Of a stretch of DNA of 64,000 nt, positions 22,262 to 33,865 are shown piece by piece. The stretch lies in NCBI RefSeq assembly GCF_016906535.1, contig NC_057371.1:186001-250000 (forward strand), read 5' to 3'. Numbering within the stretch: the stretch's first letter is position 1; each line of letters opens with the position of its first letter. Both the position numbers and the translations under genes were made by a program. The stretch comes from Rhizoctonia solani. Its lineage: Eukaryota; Basidiomycota; Agaricomycetes; Cantharellales; Ceratobasidiaceae. A model generated the notes under the pieces. The model searched no databases. It was not told the origin of the DNA and saw nothing but the letters and a program-made list of their open reading frames with translations.

Positions 22262-22473
22262 CACGGTGAACCCCAAAAGTACGGAAAATCAGCATGACGT
22301 CCAGATTTTGCCAGACATCCGCACCTAAAATCGCAGGATCCGCACCTCGAAGACACACAGGGGTGAGTTGGGCATGCGGATTCATGGAAAAACTGGTCGG
22401 ATTTTGCCAACACTCCACATATAACGCGCGATTTTTCACGTTCAGAAAATCCGCACTTTTGGGGTCCACCGTG
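22262..22473. mobile_element. MITE-like element 2, copy 1 (212 bp)
   Basis: The ends are CACGGTGAACCCCAAAAG and, inverted, CACGGTGGACCCCAAAAG, followed by '(t/c)gcgga' type sequence: roughly 28-bp inverted repeats with few mismatches. There is no coding capacity. A shorter relative at about 61508-61613 shares the first ~50 and last ~60 bp. No clear target duplication is seen. Confidence 0.72.
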
Positions 22474-22750
22474 CATACCCAACGTACGAGTCCACAAGCG
22501 GAACAACCGCAAGTATTTAATTAACTCTACATGCGCGCAAATTCACCATTTCAATGTTGGCGAATACCGAATGTTTAGAAGGATTTAAAAATAAGTGATG
22601 TCACTATAAGTTCACTATGAAGACCAAGGCCGCAAAGTCCGTACGAATATATACATATTCGACAATTAATGGTACACGAGAAAGAGATAATGAAGCCATA
22701 ACGATATTTTACAAGGTCGGAATTCGTATCGGTTCATCCTAGCTAAGAGT

Positions 22751-24737
22751 TCACGTACTCGGGTTATTGGTAGGCTCTATCTGGGTAGCTGCTCCTTCGG
22801 CCTCTCTCTGCTTTGCCTCTCTGGCCTGGCGCTCCCGGGATATCCATTCCAGAGCTGAATCCACTGCCTCCTTTGGCTGCCTTTTATGGCACATCAGGTG
22901 CCCTTGGAGTGCAGCCATCGATACTTCTTCTTCCGGTATCGCATTAGCGAACTGCTGTGCCAGATACTCCACGGTTGCAGCTGAAAGCTTGGGTGCCGAG
23001 CGAACGAACCCATCGGCCGATTTGAAAGCAGGACGGGAGGGGATCGAGGCAGTACTGGCAGTACGGGAACGTGGGGCTTCAGACTCGACCAGGGTTGAAC
23101 CGGAAGAATCAGATACTGATTGGGAGACCTTGTCTTGCTCCGAATCGATTTCATCCACATGGGAAGAATCTGAAAGAGCCACAGGGGGGAAGAAGCTCTT
23201 GAAGAGTTGCTTGGCCTGCCACTTGGTGGCTAGGCGGAATTCTACGTGGACGTCCATTCGACCTGGACGAGTGAGAGCCGGGTCTAGCACCTCGATATGA
23301 TTAGTAGTTGCAAAAAGAAGACGCCCCTCTTGCGCCGCAACTCCGTCGATCGCAGCCAGCAAACCAGCAAGAGTTACCACCCCCCTCATCGCTTCCGGAA
23401 GTAGCCGTACCGGCCGAGGATCCTCGGACGCCTACGGCTGTCGTGAAACTGGCGTCTATATCTTCAATGAGGGCAATGGCACGTGGTGGAAGATCGGAGA
23501 TAATTTCATGCAGCCTTGCATCGTCGAAACCGCGTCGTGAAAGTGAGATAACGTAAACGTCGAGCTTTAATTCCCCCGCAAGAGCATGTATGAGACTTGT
23601 CTTTCCACTACCAGGGGCGCCATGCAGTAAATAGCCTCTTCGGAAAGGTATTCCTGATTTGTAATTGCCCTCAATATACCTTTATTTGGTAACGAAGTGT
23701 GAAAAGACACTCACCTCTTTCAGAATACCAGTTTTCGCTGGCCATGAAGTCTTTTGCATCCTCCATGATCATGTTTTTTATGCTGGGGTCGAGAACAATC
23801 GATTGCATCGGACGCTTGGCCCGAGATGCAGACCGATGCCAACAGTTGTACCTGAAATTGCCACGAAATAATGAGAAGACGCGCGCTAATGAAGAACACG
23901 AGGCTGCATACTGATCACATGTGTAGATTGATACACGGTTCTGATCCTCGCTTGTATATGCCTCTTTCGCCTCGCGGAGGAGTTGATTGATAACCTCTCG
24001 GTCACGGGCCAAAATGCTACCAATTAGTGATCGGTCAGGCATGTTCGCCGCGAGCAAATAGTAGCACATACCTGACTTCAAGAGTTTCACGCGTGCATCC
24101 CTCGCCCAAATCTTGTCTGGTGCGAGTCACACGCATCCAACGGCGGCGGAAAAACATAGTGTGGGTTGAACCTGGGAGGTATCCGGGCTCAGGTCTGCTT
24201 TGCGGCTAAAGCCTAAAGTCAGTACATACCATATGTGGGTAGATAGGCGACGGAGCGTGTGTCCCCTGTGGTACTAGTTTCACCTGGAACCACGATCGTT
24301 GCGTTTCGGTTAAGGCCATAGTCTTTGCTGGATATCTGAACCTCGCGGGCTTTACGCCAGGCAGGTTGAAGAGATAACCAGATAATCATCCAATCGTAAG
24401 CGACGTCGTCGTTCTACGTTGAAGGGAAGTGTCAAATAGAGTAAAACATTGTGGCAAAGTGGCTTACGTCGAGGTGGACGGTGACGAAGAAATATCCTAC
24501 AAAACACCCCCAGGATAATGACGAAATACGACGAAGAACCTCGAGAGAGCCTCCCAGAATGAAGAGCTTTAGCCAATCCCGTAATCCAGAAAAGGAAAGA
24601 AGTATTGTGAACAGCGAGCTCAAACTAGTGACCGACGACAGATTTTCCGTATTAAAACTTGTGTCCGTCTGGTTGACCAGAGGAGACACTGGCACCGAAT
24701 GAATAATAGGATGCTGATGTGCTGTCCAAGTCGTCAT
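22751..24737 (-). CDS. BCS1-like AAA ATPase (mitochondrial chaperone family)
   Basis: BCS1 proteins translocate the folded Rieske protein across the inner mitochondrial membrane; this is family knowledge. The N-terminal exon (from ATG at 24737) holds a hydrophobic stretch (FTILLSFSGLRDWLKLFILG) before the membrane-proximal BCS1 domain (DVAYDWMIIWLSLQPAW; RPMQSIVLDPSIKNMIMEDA). The AAA core has Walker A GAPGSGKT (about 23600-23622), Walker B IALIEDID (about 23455-23480), sensor TTNHIEVLDPAL and the arginine motif RPGRMD. The tail is Ser/Glu-rich and ends NNPST at TGA 22751. The frame shifts by one base in a run of six G (about 23385-23392) between SGSDEG and GVVTLAGLLAAIDG; all conserved blocks remain, so I read this as a sequencing indel. 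Fungal genomes hold many BCS1-like paralogues, so orthology to Bcs1 is not certain. An in-frame upstream ATG exists at 24794. Confidence 0.85.
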
Positions 24738-25078
24738 ACTTCCGGAATGCTTGCTTGTACTTTTGTATGGAACAGTGACGAAGAAAATTGCCACAGGAGG
24801 GTGGAATGAACTCAGAGATCCTCAAGGACGGATATTTAAGTAGGGCATGTTTGGAGCAGTACTCGGTTGAATTATATATCGCAATCATGCGATATCCCGA
24901 ATGATAGTATGCAATCACAAGGCAGTGACAACGCCAAAGACCGGATTCCGATTCCGACAAACTGGATCCGGTGCATGTGGCACAGCCTTCCCTGCCGTCT
25001 TGATTCGCACGCCGACCAGGTTTTGACTCGCGCCAACTGTGCACCGACCTTCTTGGCTGTGGGTATACTATACTGGAG

Positions 25079-26186
25079 ATGAGCTCGGTACCACTATCCT
25101 CACTCTCGGTGACTCATGTTGTTTGTACGACGCCCGCAACTTCATTTTTCCTGACGTTTTTCGGAGTTCTGACCCATCTGAAACACCTCGTACGCAGATG
25201 ACTCGGGTTCACATGTATCTCTGGCCCTTGCTCTCATTACACTAAGCCCTGTCTTGTTAATGGTGGGTCTCAGGCAACCGAGTAGCCCACAGCTCTGACT
25301 GGCATTTCTATCTCGGTCAAATACACAATGACTAGGCTGCTATGCTTCTCTATCAGTGTACACGAGGGAATTGTTAATTATCAATATGTGGGCCGGCCAA
25401 CTTGCTAATGAAGGCTTTAACTGGGTCCTGAAGCAGATCTTTAGAGAGGAACGACCAGAAAGTCAGTCTTATATATTATTATTCCCATCAGCGACTCAGA
25501 ACCTTCCTCTGAATTTAATCCATCTTGCCACTCCAAATTGGTATGCTTAGCGAGCCACGGTGATGGATATGGTTTCCCCTCATCGCACTCTCAATATATG
25601 GGGTATTTTAGTGCTTTTCTGGTTACCCATTTCATCACACGTCACCGATTTCCAAATCATCCTCCGTGGGCCCAAATTGTTCATCGTGTAATATTGTTTT
25701 GGCTTGTTAGCCTGGGCGGGTGTGGTGTGTTATTCAAGGTATGCCCACCAGATACGCTCTATTAGGAAAACAACGTTACTCCTATCCGAACTGCTGTCCT
25801 ATGGTCATAATACGGCCATATGCTCCTTCACCATGTCTGGAGATCGCCGCGCCACTAGAGCTAATCCTGCCTCTAGGTACCATCTTACATATCACACGCC
25901 TCCTCAGATCATTTGGGGCTCCATTGTCGGAGCATGCGTAGGCATGAGCCACTACCTTGTGACCGAGTTCTGGCCGGCACGTTCCCCGAATAGCCCAGTT
26001 GGAAAACTGCGTTCGGCTATCCTCGATTCTCCGATCTCTCAATGGGCTCGGATTCGGGACGGTTGGCTTATTTGGAGCGACGGGGGCAAAGAGAACGAAT
26101 ATACACGCTGGAAGGCTGCTTGGGACGCTCGGACCCAATTTTCAGGTCAGAGTGTGCCTGAAAGAAAGGGGGCAAAACAGCTATAG
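25079..26186 (+). CDS. Dolichyldiphosphatase (CAX4/DOLPP1-like, PAP2 family)
   Basis: The enzyme hydrolyses dolichyl diphosphate on the lumenal side of the ER to recycle the carrier for N-glycosylation. Exons read by hand are 25079-25124, 25198-25266, 25336-25461, 25551-25738 and 25877-26186. Together they give MSSVPLSSLSVTHVVY, ALALITLSPVLLM, NMWAGQLANEGFNWVLK, then the phosphatase motifs KQIFREERP (K-x6-RP), GYGFPSSHSQYM (PSxH) and SRYHLTYHTPPQ (SR-x5-H). The fourth exon needs a one-base shift near 'ggcttgttagcctgg' (about 25701) to join FLVTHFITRHRFPNH to LAWAGVVCYSR. All catalytic residues are present. Several hydrophobic segments suit a multipass ER protein. The C-terminal tail is charged (ERKGAKQL). 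It is divergent from the neighbouring BCS1-like gene, with about 340 bp between starts. Confidence 0.88.
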
Positions 26187-26493
26187 GAGTGTTAACATAT
26201 GTGCGCCTCAAAGTCAACAAATGAGGCATTTCACGTGCATAGAGGCGCTAGGCCTGTGCACTTGTCACATTATCCCAGTGGTCCAAAAATCTGGCCTTTA
26301 TGGGCCGAAATAACAATAACACAATATTTGACCCGGTTCTCTATCCCGCTGCGCGAGGCGCTCTGTCCTCCATGTCGTCTGGCGGTGGTGTCACCACACC
26401 ACTTTCCAACAACCTGTTAACCACCCGCCCTGCTTCCCCCTTTAGGCTATAAATTATTTCCGTAAATAGAATACAAACAATGTTTGATTGTCG

Positions 26494-28041
26494 TCAGCAC
26501 AAGATAAGTCTCAAACTATCAGCCACATACTCTTTTGCCAATGTCCGAGTTGCAGCGCGAAGCACATCGCTACTTGCAGCCTCAACGATATCTACTTCCG
26601 GCACACCATGAGCACGAGTTGGTCCCAAGTTGAGTAACATGGTTGGTTTATTCAGTTCGATGGCATGTTTGAGTAACCTGGGACCACACATCGGCATAAC
26701 GAGTAGGTCTTCACCTAATATGGATTTAAGTAAGAGAATCACGAACTTACCGAAATGCAGAATACGTTGCCAATGTAGTCCCGATGAACAAGACCCTGTC
26801 ACTCGCTTCGACATCGGAAAATCTGTGGTTAGTGGCAAAATTAATCGGACTTTGATTTTTCACCGCATGTGTGGAGAGGCTCGCACGCACGATCTTTGTT
26901 TCACCTGCTGAGGGATCGATTCTCCAAAAAAGATCACGGCTGGCTTCATCTACACAAACTGGCTTGATCAGTACCCAGAATTAACTCATCCCGATTAAAT
27001 CCAGGTGGAAATTATTAGAGATGAGCATGATACCCACTGCATCGTCACGGATTCCTTCCGCTAGACATGCTTTACAAACTGGCAGGACAAAGTTGCTAAA
27101 GTCGACACCACGGATATCAACCTACAGAACGAGATCTTATATAAGATACCACCCGGTAAATGACCGATAAACTTACGTCACCGTCTGGGTTTGTTCTAGG
27201 CTGGATACCGGTACGTGTCATCTCGTCTACAAAATCTTTCCAGGCTGGATTTAATCTAGATAGTTGGTCCTGAAATTCTTCGCGATTGACCGTATGGTTT
27301 TTCCTACAGTGGACCATCTGGTGTATTTGAATTAGATAATTGCGCCTATGAGGGAAGTATGAAGTTATCCTACATGCAACGTGCCATGAAGCTCGAGGAT
27401 GTGTCCTGGACCATTCAACGGTGCTTCGTTGGGTACAGCCTTCTGATGGAGGCCGTCAACGTTTTGGGTGATTAACCTTGGAACGAATCCGGACCACTGT
27501 AGAGCGGCCAGTGCGAAGTGGGTTGGGTTCGGCTGTGCATCACGAACGGGGGGATAGCCGAGATAGGATCGAGACCAGTATCTTTGTCTAGTTCTATAGG
27601 TTAAATAACGTGAAGCCGTATTGGGGGTGTACTTGCCTGAAACTGTGACCTCTCGGGGTAGGATCAACGAGTTCATGGTACTGGTCCGGTTATTTGGTGT
27701 CCCTAACCGTATCATGGGGCTCACAAGAATTGGTCTGCTTGATTTCATTAGTAAATCATGTCATCCAAGGCGTTTGTAATGCACGGACTTGTAATTTGGA
27801 TTCATATATCTCCCTGTGGTCCCTCGATATGCCTTCATAAGGCAATGAAATACGATGGTAATCTGAGAATAGCCTAGCTCACCCTAATCCCCGATTCCAC
27901 GCTCACTCCTGCACCAGTGATAACCAGCGCGTTTCCTCCGCTGAAAAAATTCGCTACCCTCTCCGAAGCCTGCGAAACATCGATTGAAGTGCCCTTTCGA
28001 GAAAGCAGTGCCTCAGGTACCGTAGGGATCGTGATTCTCAT
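26494..28041 (-). CDS. Sirtuin NAD-dependent deacylase, SIRT4-like (class II)
   Basis: This multi-exon minus gene opens [20 protein letters not shown], then [16 protein letters not shown] (NAD-binding GAG-SxxSGI type), [32 protein letters not shown], the core [13 protein letters not shown], the catalytic-His segment [53 protein letters not shown] and [20 protein letters not shown], ending at TGA 26494. [12 protein letters not shown] and NPDGD are typical of SIRT4-like enzymes, which usually act in mitochondria. One zinc pair is CKAC; the other is CRKNH rather than CxxC, so zinc binding may differ. Two one-base frame breaks near 27840 and 27772 (GG and AAA runs) fall in exon 2 while the residues are conserved. 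The tail is convergent with the dolichyldiphosphatase gene. Confidence 0.85.
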
Positions 28042-28733
28042 TTATTTCGCTATGTTCGAAAAAAGGATGAAGTTGTGGTGAAAGCTCTAAGTACGTTGAG
28101 TCATGGCGAGGTCAGGATCGTAATTTCCGATGGCCATAGGTTGTAATTGAGGTGGATCGTATTACATCATCGACCCACCGCAATGGCATTCGTACACACA
28201 ACAGGTATGGTTATCTCGCCATTGGTCGGAACTCCAGGAAGATCACAACCAAGCCCAGCTGAGTAAACGGACTTACACATTCATGAAGGTGAGGACAGTC
28301 ACCGCTCATTAATATTTAAAAATCGACCCATCACTCTCCAGTAGTGCTTGCGCCAACCAGCGAACGAGTGGTCACGAAAGTGCAAACGATAGCGAAAAAT
28401 ATGGCTAAGACCTTCTGGAAATATTCTGATGCATACATCCATACGCGTGGTATGCATTAGTTGATTATTACTGGGCAGCAGAATTCGCTATATATCGTTA
28501 TCAATTAAAATTACACATCTCAGGATCACTCGCTCCCTGTGTCAATTGGCTATATGTATACGATAATATGCGCAACAATATTGATTAGATTGATACTTCC
28601 GAATGGCAATGTGATTGCCTACCTCCTTGCATGTATGGGCTCCACATGTTCCACCATACTCGTGCATGGGAACGACCAGCCGTGAAATACGTTAAACTGG
28701 AAGTCTCACCAGCACTTACTAGATTTATGCAGC
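28042..28733. other. Intergenic, nothing recognised
   Basis: This spacer lies between the start of the sirtuin gene and the membrane protein gene on the other strand. It probably carries both promoters. No repeat or motif that I can support. Confidence 0.5.
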
Positions 28734-30196
28734 TTGCTTACTTTGTCAATCAATCGGCAAGACATCTCACGTATTGTGGATGAATTGGCACTAAATATAC
28801 CGTCTCACAGCGTAAACGGGCTAACGGATGAGAGATATAGCGTTTATTTCAACATACGTTCGCCAATATCACAGATATTCAATGCAATTATACGAAGCCC
28901 TGCCTTCTGTAGACCGTTGCGCTGCCACTAGATACCCGAGTTCGCCTAGGCTAGGCAAGTGCGGCTGTGCACCTGGCAAGGCCCACTGCATACAACCTGG
29001 AGTTGCCACGGCCGTCCGACGATATAGATACTCCAATCTCGCGGTGAATAGTGTCGAAATATCTTCTAACTCTCGGATTCATCTATCTGGCCACTTTGCT
29101 ATATCCCTTCGCTTGATGCTGGACCATACTAGCTATCCTTATTGTCGGGCCGTACTACTGGGTACGTTCACTTAATCGAGGGGACTATCTTGTAAGAAAC
29201 TGACTCTAATCGGCTTTCCCAGGCTTGTCTTCCCTTAGCTCATTCATTTCGGCAACTGGGACAGCAGTGAATTTTCTGTCCCCACCGTCATCACATAAAT
29301 ACGCAGATTATCTTATCAAAAATAAATTTTGGATTTTGCAATGGACATACATAGGTGAATTCACAAAATTCTTATTCAAAGAAGTTTGCCATCTGAGACC
29401 CCGTATTTACTCTGCAGAATTGAACCGCTATGCCCTCCCTATCGTCATTCTCAATTATGGATCATTTCTGGTGATCTTCATTCTGATTGGCGTGCTAGAG
29501 TGGCGGCTTGACCTTCGAGTTTCACTCCGTACCAAGTACATTCTCATCGGGATAGCCTTCTGTGCTCAACTGAGTAGGTATTGCCTGTAGCTCCCTATCG
29601 GATGGTTTCCCGTAAGCGTACAGGTTATTCTAAGCATTCCTTATCCATAAGGTGAAACGGGTTACAACAAGGAAACAATTTTTATAGGTAAACAAAAACG
29701 ACATCCACATTTTAGGAAAGGATAGGGTAGCTTAGCCTGGCTCCAGCTCTTACGGGAAGCCATCCATTCGGACGCTCATACTGACAAACCTTCAGCAGCC
29801 ACCATCTTAGAGAGTCTTGTTTCTCCTAATCGCGAGATTTGTTCTATGAAAGAAGATCCATGGAACAAGTCCGAACTCCATACTCAGTACGTCCATATCG
29901 GGCGACTTTTATGTTCGAGCTGGGAGGTTGCTTTTTCAACATCAGTCATCTCACTTGTTGGGAGTAAGACACTGTACTTTTTTATTATCTATCCCTGCAG
30001 TTACTAATTAATGATATAAATTTCAGTGGCTATTTACTTGACAATACCTGCTTTTCCATATGCGCGGGATACAATTAAATGGATGCTACTACCGGAGCGT
30101 CTGAGGAAGCGTCCTAACGCCGACGCCCTTTCTGAAGAGTCCTCTTACCAGCCTAATCCCCGCATCCAGCTGAGAGCTTTGAAGATGGGGTACTAG
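28734..30196 (+). CDS. Hypothetical multipass membrane protein (MP-1)
   Basis: Coding blocks on the plus strand are HKYADYLIKNKFWILQWTYI and LNRYALPIVILNYGSFLVIF followed by VLEWRLDLRVSLRTKYILIG (to about 29574), then SELHTQYVHIGRLLCSSWEV and AFSTSVISLVG (to about 29963), and after an intron ending 'aaatttcag' at 30027 AIYLTIPAFPYARDTIKWML, LPERLRKRPNADALSEESSY to TAG 30196. At least three hydrophobic segments are seen. The second exon set has a paralogue at about 42.3-42.95 kb with the same order. The 5' end is unclear: 28734-29170 has open frames but I cannot fix the first exon. I do not recognise the family; a transport or receptor role cannot be claimed. Confidence 0.5.
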
Positions 30197-30894
30197 ATGT
30201 CACAAGTGACCCTGAGAATGCAAGTGAGTTTGATTCCTTTGTTCAAACTTTAGCGTTTTTAACAGTTTATGAACATCAAGGTAGCTCAAAGCGGATTCGA
30301 AAGGATACGTGATGCTCCCAAGTGAGGATGTAGGAGTAACACAGGCTGAAAGCTTGGTATAGATGAGCGTGAATCATGAGCGAGAATGTGATAATTAGTT
30401 ACGAAAAATCAGTTATCAATCTAAGAAAATATCACCATCATGCGGCACCTGGCATAGTTGGTGCACTCTGGTACATACCTGTCCCCCTGCTAGCTTATCA
30501 GACACCGTACCCATGGTACCCTTCATGATATCAGTATCTTTAATTTAAGTGTGGACACGTGAGCCGCAGCGCACAGAGGCATCACATGCGATACTTGACC
30601 AAGGGCGGAGGTCGCGATCACATGAGTCGGCTTTTTTTTTTTTTGGATCCATATTTAAGGAGCTACATGCGAACAAGGCAAACCGCACTCACGTGAGTCG
30701 GCCGGCACCATTCGACACTGGGATCTTGGAATGGTATACCAAGCGCGAGGACTCGGACTGTACTCGCGTTTTTCAGCACCCGCCACCATCCCTTTATATT
30801 CTGCCGCATGTTTCACGATTTTTTTCTTCACGTCTTTATTTGTTTGTTTACTACTCATATTATCACACATCTATTCATAACATACTCGTCCATG

Positions 30895-31025
30895 TGCGGT
30901 TCTCTGCCACCCCAAGCCTTTCGATCCGGACGGTCGCAGTCTTGGGTGGCCCGGCCAACGCCCCTAGGCCGCCTGCCGGCGGCCACGGGCTTCCCCTCTT
31001 GTACCGCGTACAGAACCCACACATC
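30895..31025 (+). repeat. GC-rich dispersed repeat, copy 1
   Basis: The block from 'tttcgatccggacggtcg' through 'ggccaacgcccctaggcc' to 'gcccacagcgacc' matches, in inverse orientation and with about one mismatch in six, the block at about 38810-38905. Both could encode a peptide of the type SIRTVxxLGGxAxxPR. The surrounding 30197-31505 interval has no gene that I can support; it also contains an 11-T run at about 30632-30642. Confidence 0.6.
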
Positions 31026-31505
31026 GCCCACAGCGACCGACATAGGTTAAGTAACATGATTTACCACAACATCAGAGAAAACGGGAGAGCCGATGACTAA
31101 TCTATTGTAGGAACACACATACGTCGTACTATACAACTAAAAGAAGTGAGGCCATAGTTGATTAGGACAAGTGGCAGCTAATATCAAACCGTGTCAGCCG
31201 GCATTCATTCCCTTTTTCCTTCGATAAGTTCAAGTTATTTGAACTATATCAATCAGCACGCCCAAAACGCGTACTGTATGCGTTCCACCAAGCTGAGACA
31301 AACCGAGTTACAACGTTAACCTGTTATACTAACACATCACATTGCAAGTGTAAGCGTTATTAGATAATTTCATCGACACATCACAGCACAAGGTCCATGT
31401 ACAAAGAACGTGGTACAATAAACCCGACAAAAACAAGACACCCAAAAAGTTCACATCAGAAAAAAAAATGTCAATCAGAAAGTTCTGAACCTAAATGGGA
31501 AAAAA

Positions 31506-33820
31506 CTAGTGCCTGGGCTCCTTGACGAAGCGCTTCCTTCCACCCGCCGCCGCGCACGCTGGCACAGCTGCTCCCACGGAGTTCCAAGGGTCAGGGTACG
31601 TACACCCAGCAACTGGCTGATAATCGTGCTCCCATGTCCCACTCTGAGTGGTCGGGACATTGAACCCCTTGAACTCGGGCCCGGGCAGAATGACTGGGGT
31701 ACCAGTCTCGGGATAAACAGCGAGGTTAGTGGAGTCGACGATGTTCGTGGGAGGGAAGGGGTGAGCGGCGCGGTAAGCAGCGGGTGATACTGTTTTGAGT
31801 ATGAGGAGTAAAAGTGGTCGTAGTGCGAGGGTCGGAGTTTCCGCAGGATCCAGCAGCGGTGCGCGGATCGGTGGGCATGTACCCACGTTCAAGGCCGAGC
31901 TTATACGACCAGAGGGGAGAATTAACTTGACCGGTGCGGAGAGAGGCACCGATTCTCCAAGTCCAGAAGAACCAATTCTGCATGGAGTCCATACTCGAAA
32001 GAGCAAGCTGCTTCAAGTTCCTTGGTCTCGTCGGTCCACTCGCTGGAGTCCAACCAGGGTGCACATGATCCGATGCGGGGGCCATTGTAGGTAGGAAGAG
32101 TACCGTCGTAACGATATCCAGAGCTAGCTCCGTTCAGGAAGTAACTAGAATGCCCATAAATAATTAGTTATGTCAAAATACGGCTAAGCGATACAAACGT
32201 ACGCGCAATCATTGAATCCAAGAGAAATTCTCCGGCAGATACGAAAATACCCCTGTCCAGAGAAGAGTTGAAACGGTTGGACCATTGGGTGACGGGAGCC
32301 GGGTCTGACGTTCAAGCGGAGCAGGGTTCAATGGGGTTGCGAACGAGAAGTACAAATGGGCAGCTAGAGCTGAGGTTGGTGCATGAACGAATGTGGCCAA
32401 GGAATACCACTTACAGATAGCAAGGCGATCGGCACCGGCATGAAGCCAGCGGCGGTATGAGCGGCGAAGTCGAATCCATCGTGGAGAGAAATCCAAGGAC
32501 CCTTTCCAGCACCAGTAAGAGTACGCATCATGTCGTGCATCTCCACGTAGCTAACACCAATCATAAACACGTATCAAGCGAGAATACAAGAAAAAACGAC
32601 TTACAAGCTAGTAAGAGAATCCATGCCAATCGCTTGGCTCGCAGGCTCGTTCATAACACCGAACATCTGTACGATATCCTTGTACTCGTCACGAGAAATG
32701 AATTCGGTAATTGAGCGAATGACATTGAGAGCACGTTGAGCATTTGCCAAACCCATGTTGCCTCGCAAGAAGTTGATGTTGCCTCGCTTGCCAGAGTGAT
32801 CGAAAGCATTCTGAGAACCGGGGATCGCATGGAGATCGAGTTGCATGCGGAGACCATACTTGCGGCACCATTCGATAGCCTTCAAGAAGTACTTCCAGGA
32901 TACACGTTCAAGGAACGGCTCTTCTGGAAGCTTCGAAACGGCCCAGAACGGAAGAGGGACACGAACCCAGTTTAGGCCCGCAGCGGCGATTTGTGCAAAG
33001 TCTTCCTCGGTAATGAAGGTCGCATAATGTTCTTCTAAAACCTTCTGCAGTCCGGACGAGGCGTTGGCGGCGATAGCCTCGGAGAGGGTCCATTCGTCAA
33101 CAGCCTGGGGCTGGTAAGGCTCGTACAATGCAGGAGCAATGAACGGTTCAAGAACAAGCCATCCACCCAAGTTAACTCTAAAGACCTCTGAGAAATTGAA
33201 AACAGAAATGGCAGATAGAAAACTACATACCCACGGATCTGATCAACACCGTACCTCCAAGGCTCATTAAGCGGAGGGGACCAGCTCTGAGCACGGGCCG
33301 AGTTATTGAAGGGGTTGGCAGGATCGAAGACCCAATAGCCTCCGAACTTGTTCGTGTAAGTGAAGGTAGTTCCGTCGTCTTTGGTAACAGTAGAGCCATC
33401 GCCTGAAATAACATCGGTATCAGTTGGGTGCGATGGGATATCAATAGCTCTGAGCCTACCGGTAGTGATCACGTTGTTCGTAGGGTTGCCGCTAGTTGGT
33501 TCGGGTGATGCAGCGCTGGTAGTTGAAGAGCCGCTGCTGCTAGCACTCGAAGCAGTTGAGCTATCTTTCTTGACAACCTTGAAGTAGACTGGGACGACAA
33601 CAGCAACAACAATGACTGCAAGAGCAGCGAGCGCAACTGCCGCCCATACGGCTTTTCGCTTCTTGCGCGGTCGGCCTTCCGCCGAGGGCAGCACAGGCAG
33701 CGAGGTGTGCGAAGGGGACCCAGAGATAGGTGCCTTGTACGAACTCGCAGCACTCGTCGCAATCGAGTCGCGGTTGTTATCCTGCCCCAAGGGCTTTGGC
33801 GGCACAAGGGTATCAGCCAT
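31506..33820 (-). CDS. Membrane-anchored glucan 1,3-beta-glucosidase (GH5 family)
   Basis: The enzyme removes glucose from beta-1,3-glucan ends at the cell surface. Exon 1 (33820-33231) encodes a cytoplasmic tail (MADTLVPPKPLGQDNNRD), a basic KKRKAV stop, one transmembrane segment (VWAAVALAALAVIVVAVVV) and a Ser/Thr stalk, so this is a type II membrane protein like exoglucanase D. Exon 2 (33177-32605) has VNLGGWLVLEPFIAPALYE, LNWVRVPLPFWA and the acid/base Glu in MFGVMNEPASQ. Exon 3 begins at 32550 (YVEMHDMMRTLTGAGKGPW). Later parts hold HLYFSFATPLNPAPLE, the nucleophile region VSAGEF, YFLNGASSGYRYDGTLPTYN and WSYKLGLERGYMPTDPRTAA. From about 32430 onward there are about five one-base frame breaks, several at homopolymers (GG near 32437, TTT near 32228), yet conserved residues persist. 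Start: MADT at 33820; an ATG at 33865 is in frame but would put a hydrophobic run before the tail. Confidence 0.88.
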
Positions 33821-33865
33821 CTCCCAAGCAAAGGAAAAGAGGAGGAAGGAGGAGATGAAGACCAC

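Noticed and set aside
22767..23300. 177-aa plus frame opposite the BCS1-like gene
   Set aside because: It is antisense to Walker and sensor motifs that are clearly on the minus strand.
30549..31100. 183-aa plus frame with poly-Phe
   Set aside because: The frame crosses a T-run and a dispersed repeat; no conserved block outside the repeat peptide.
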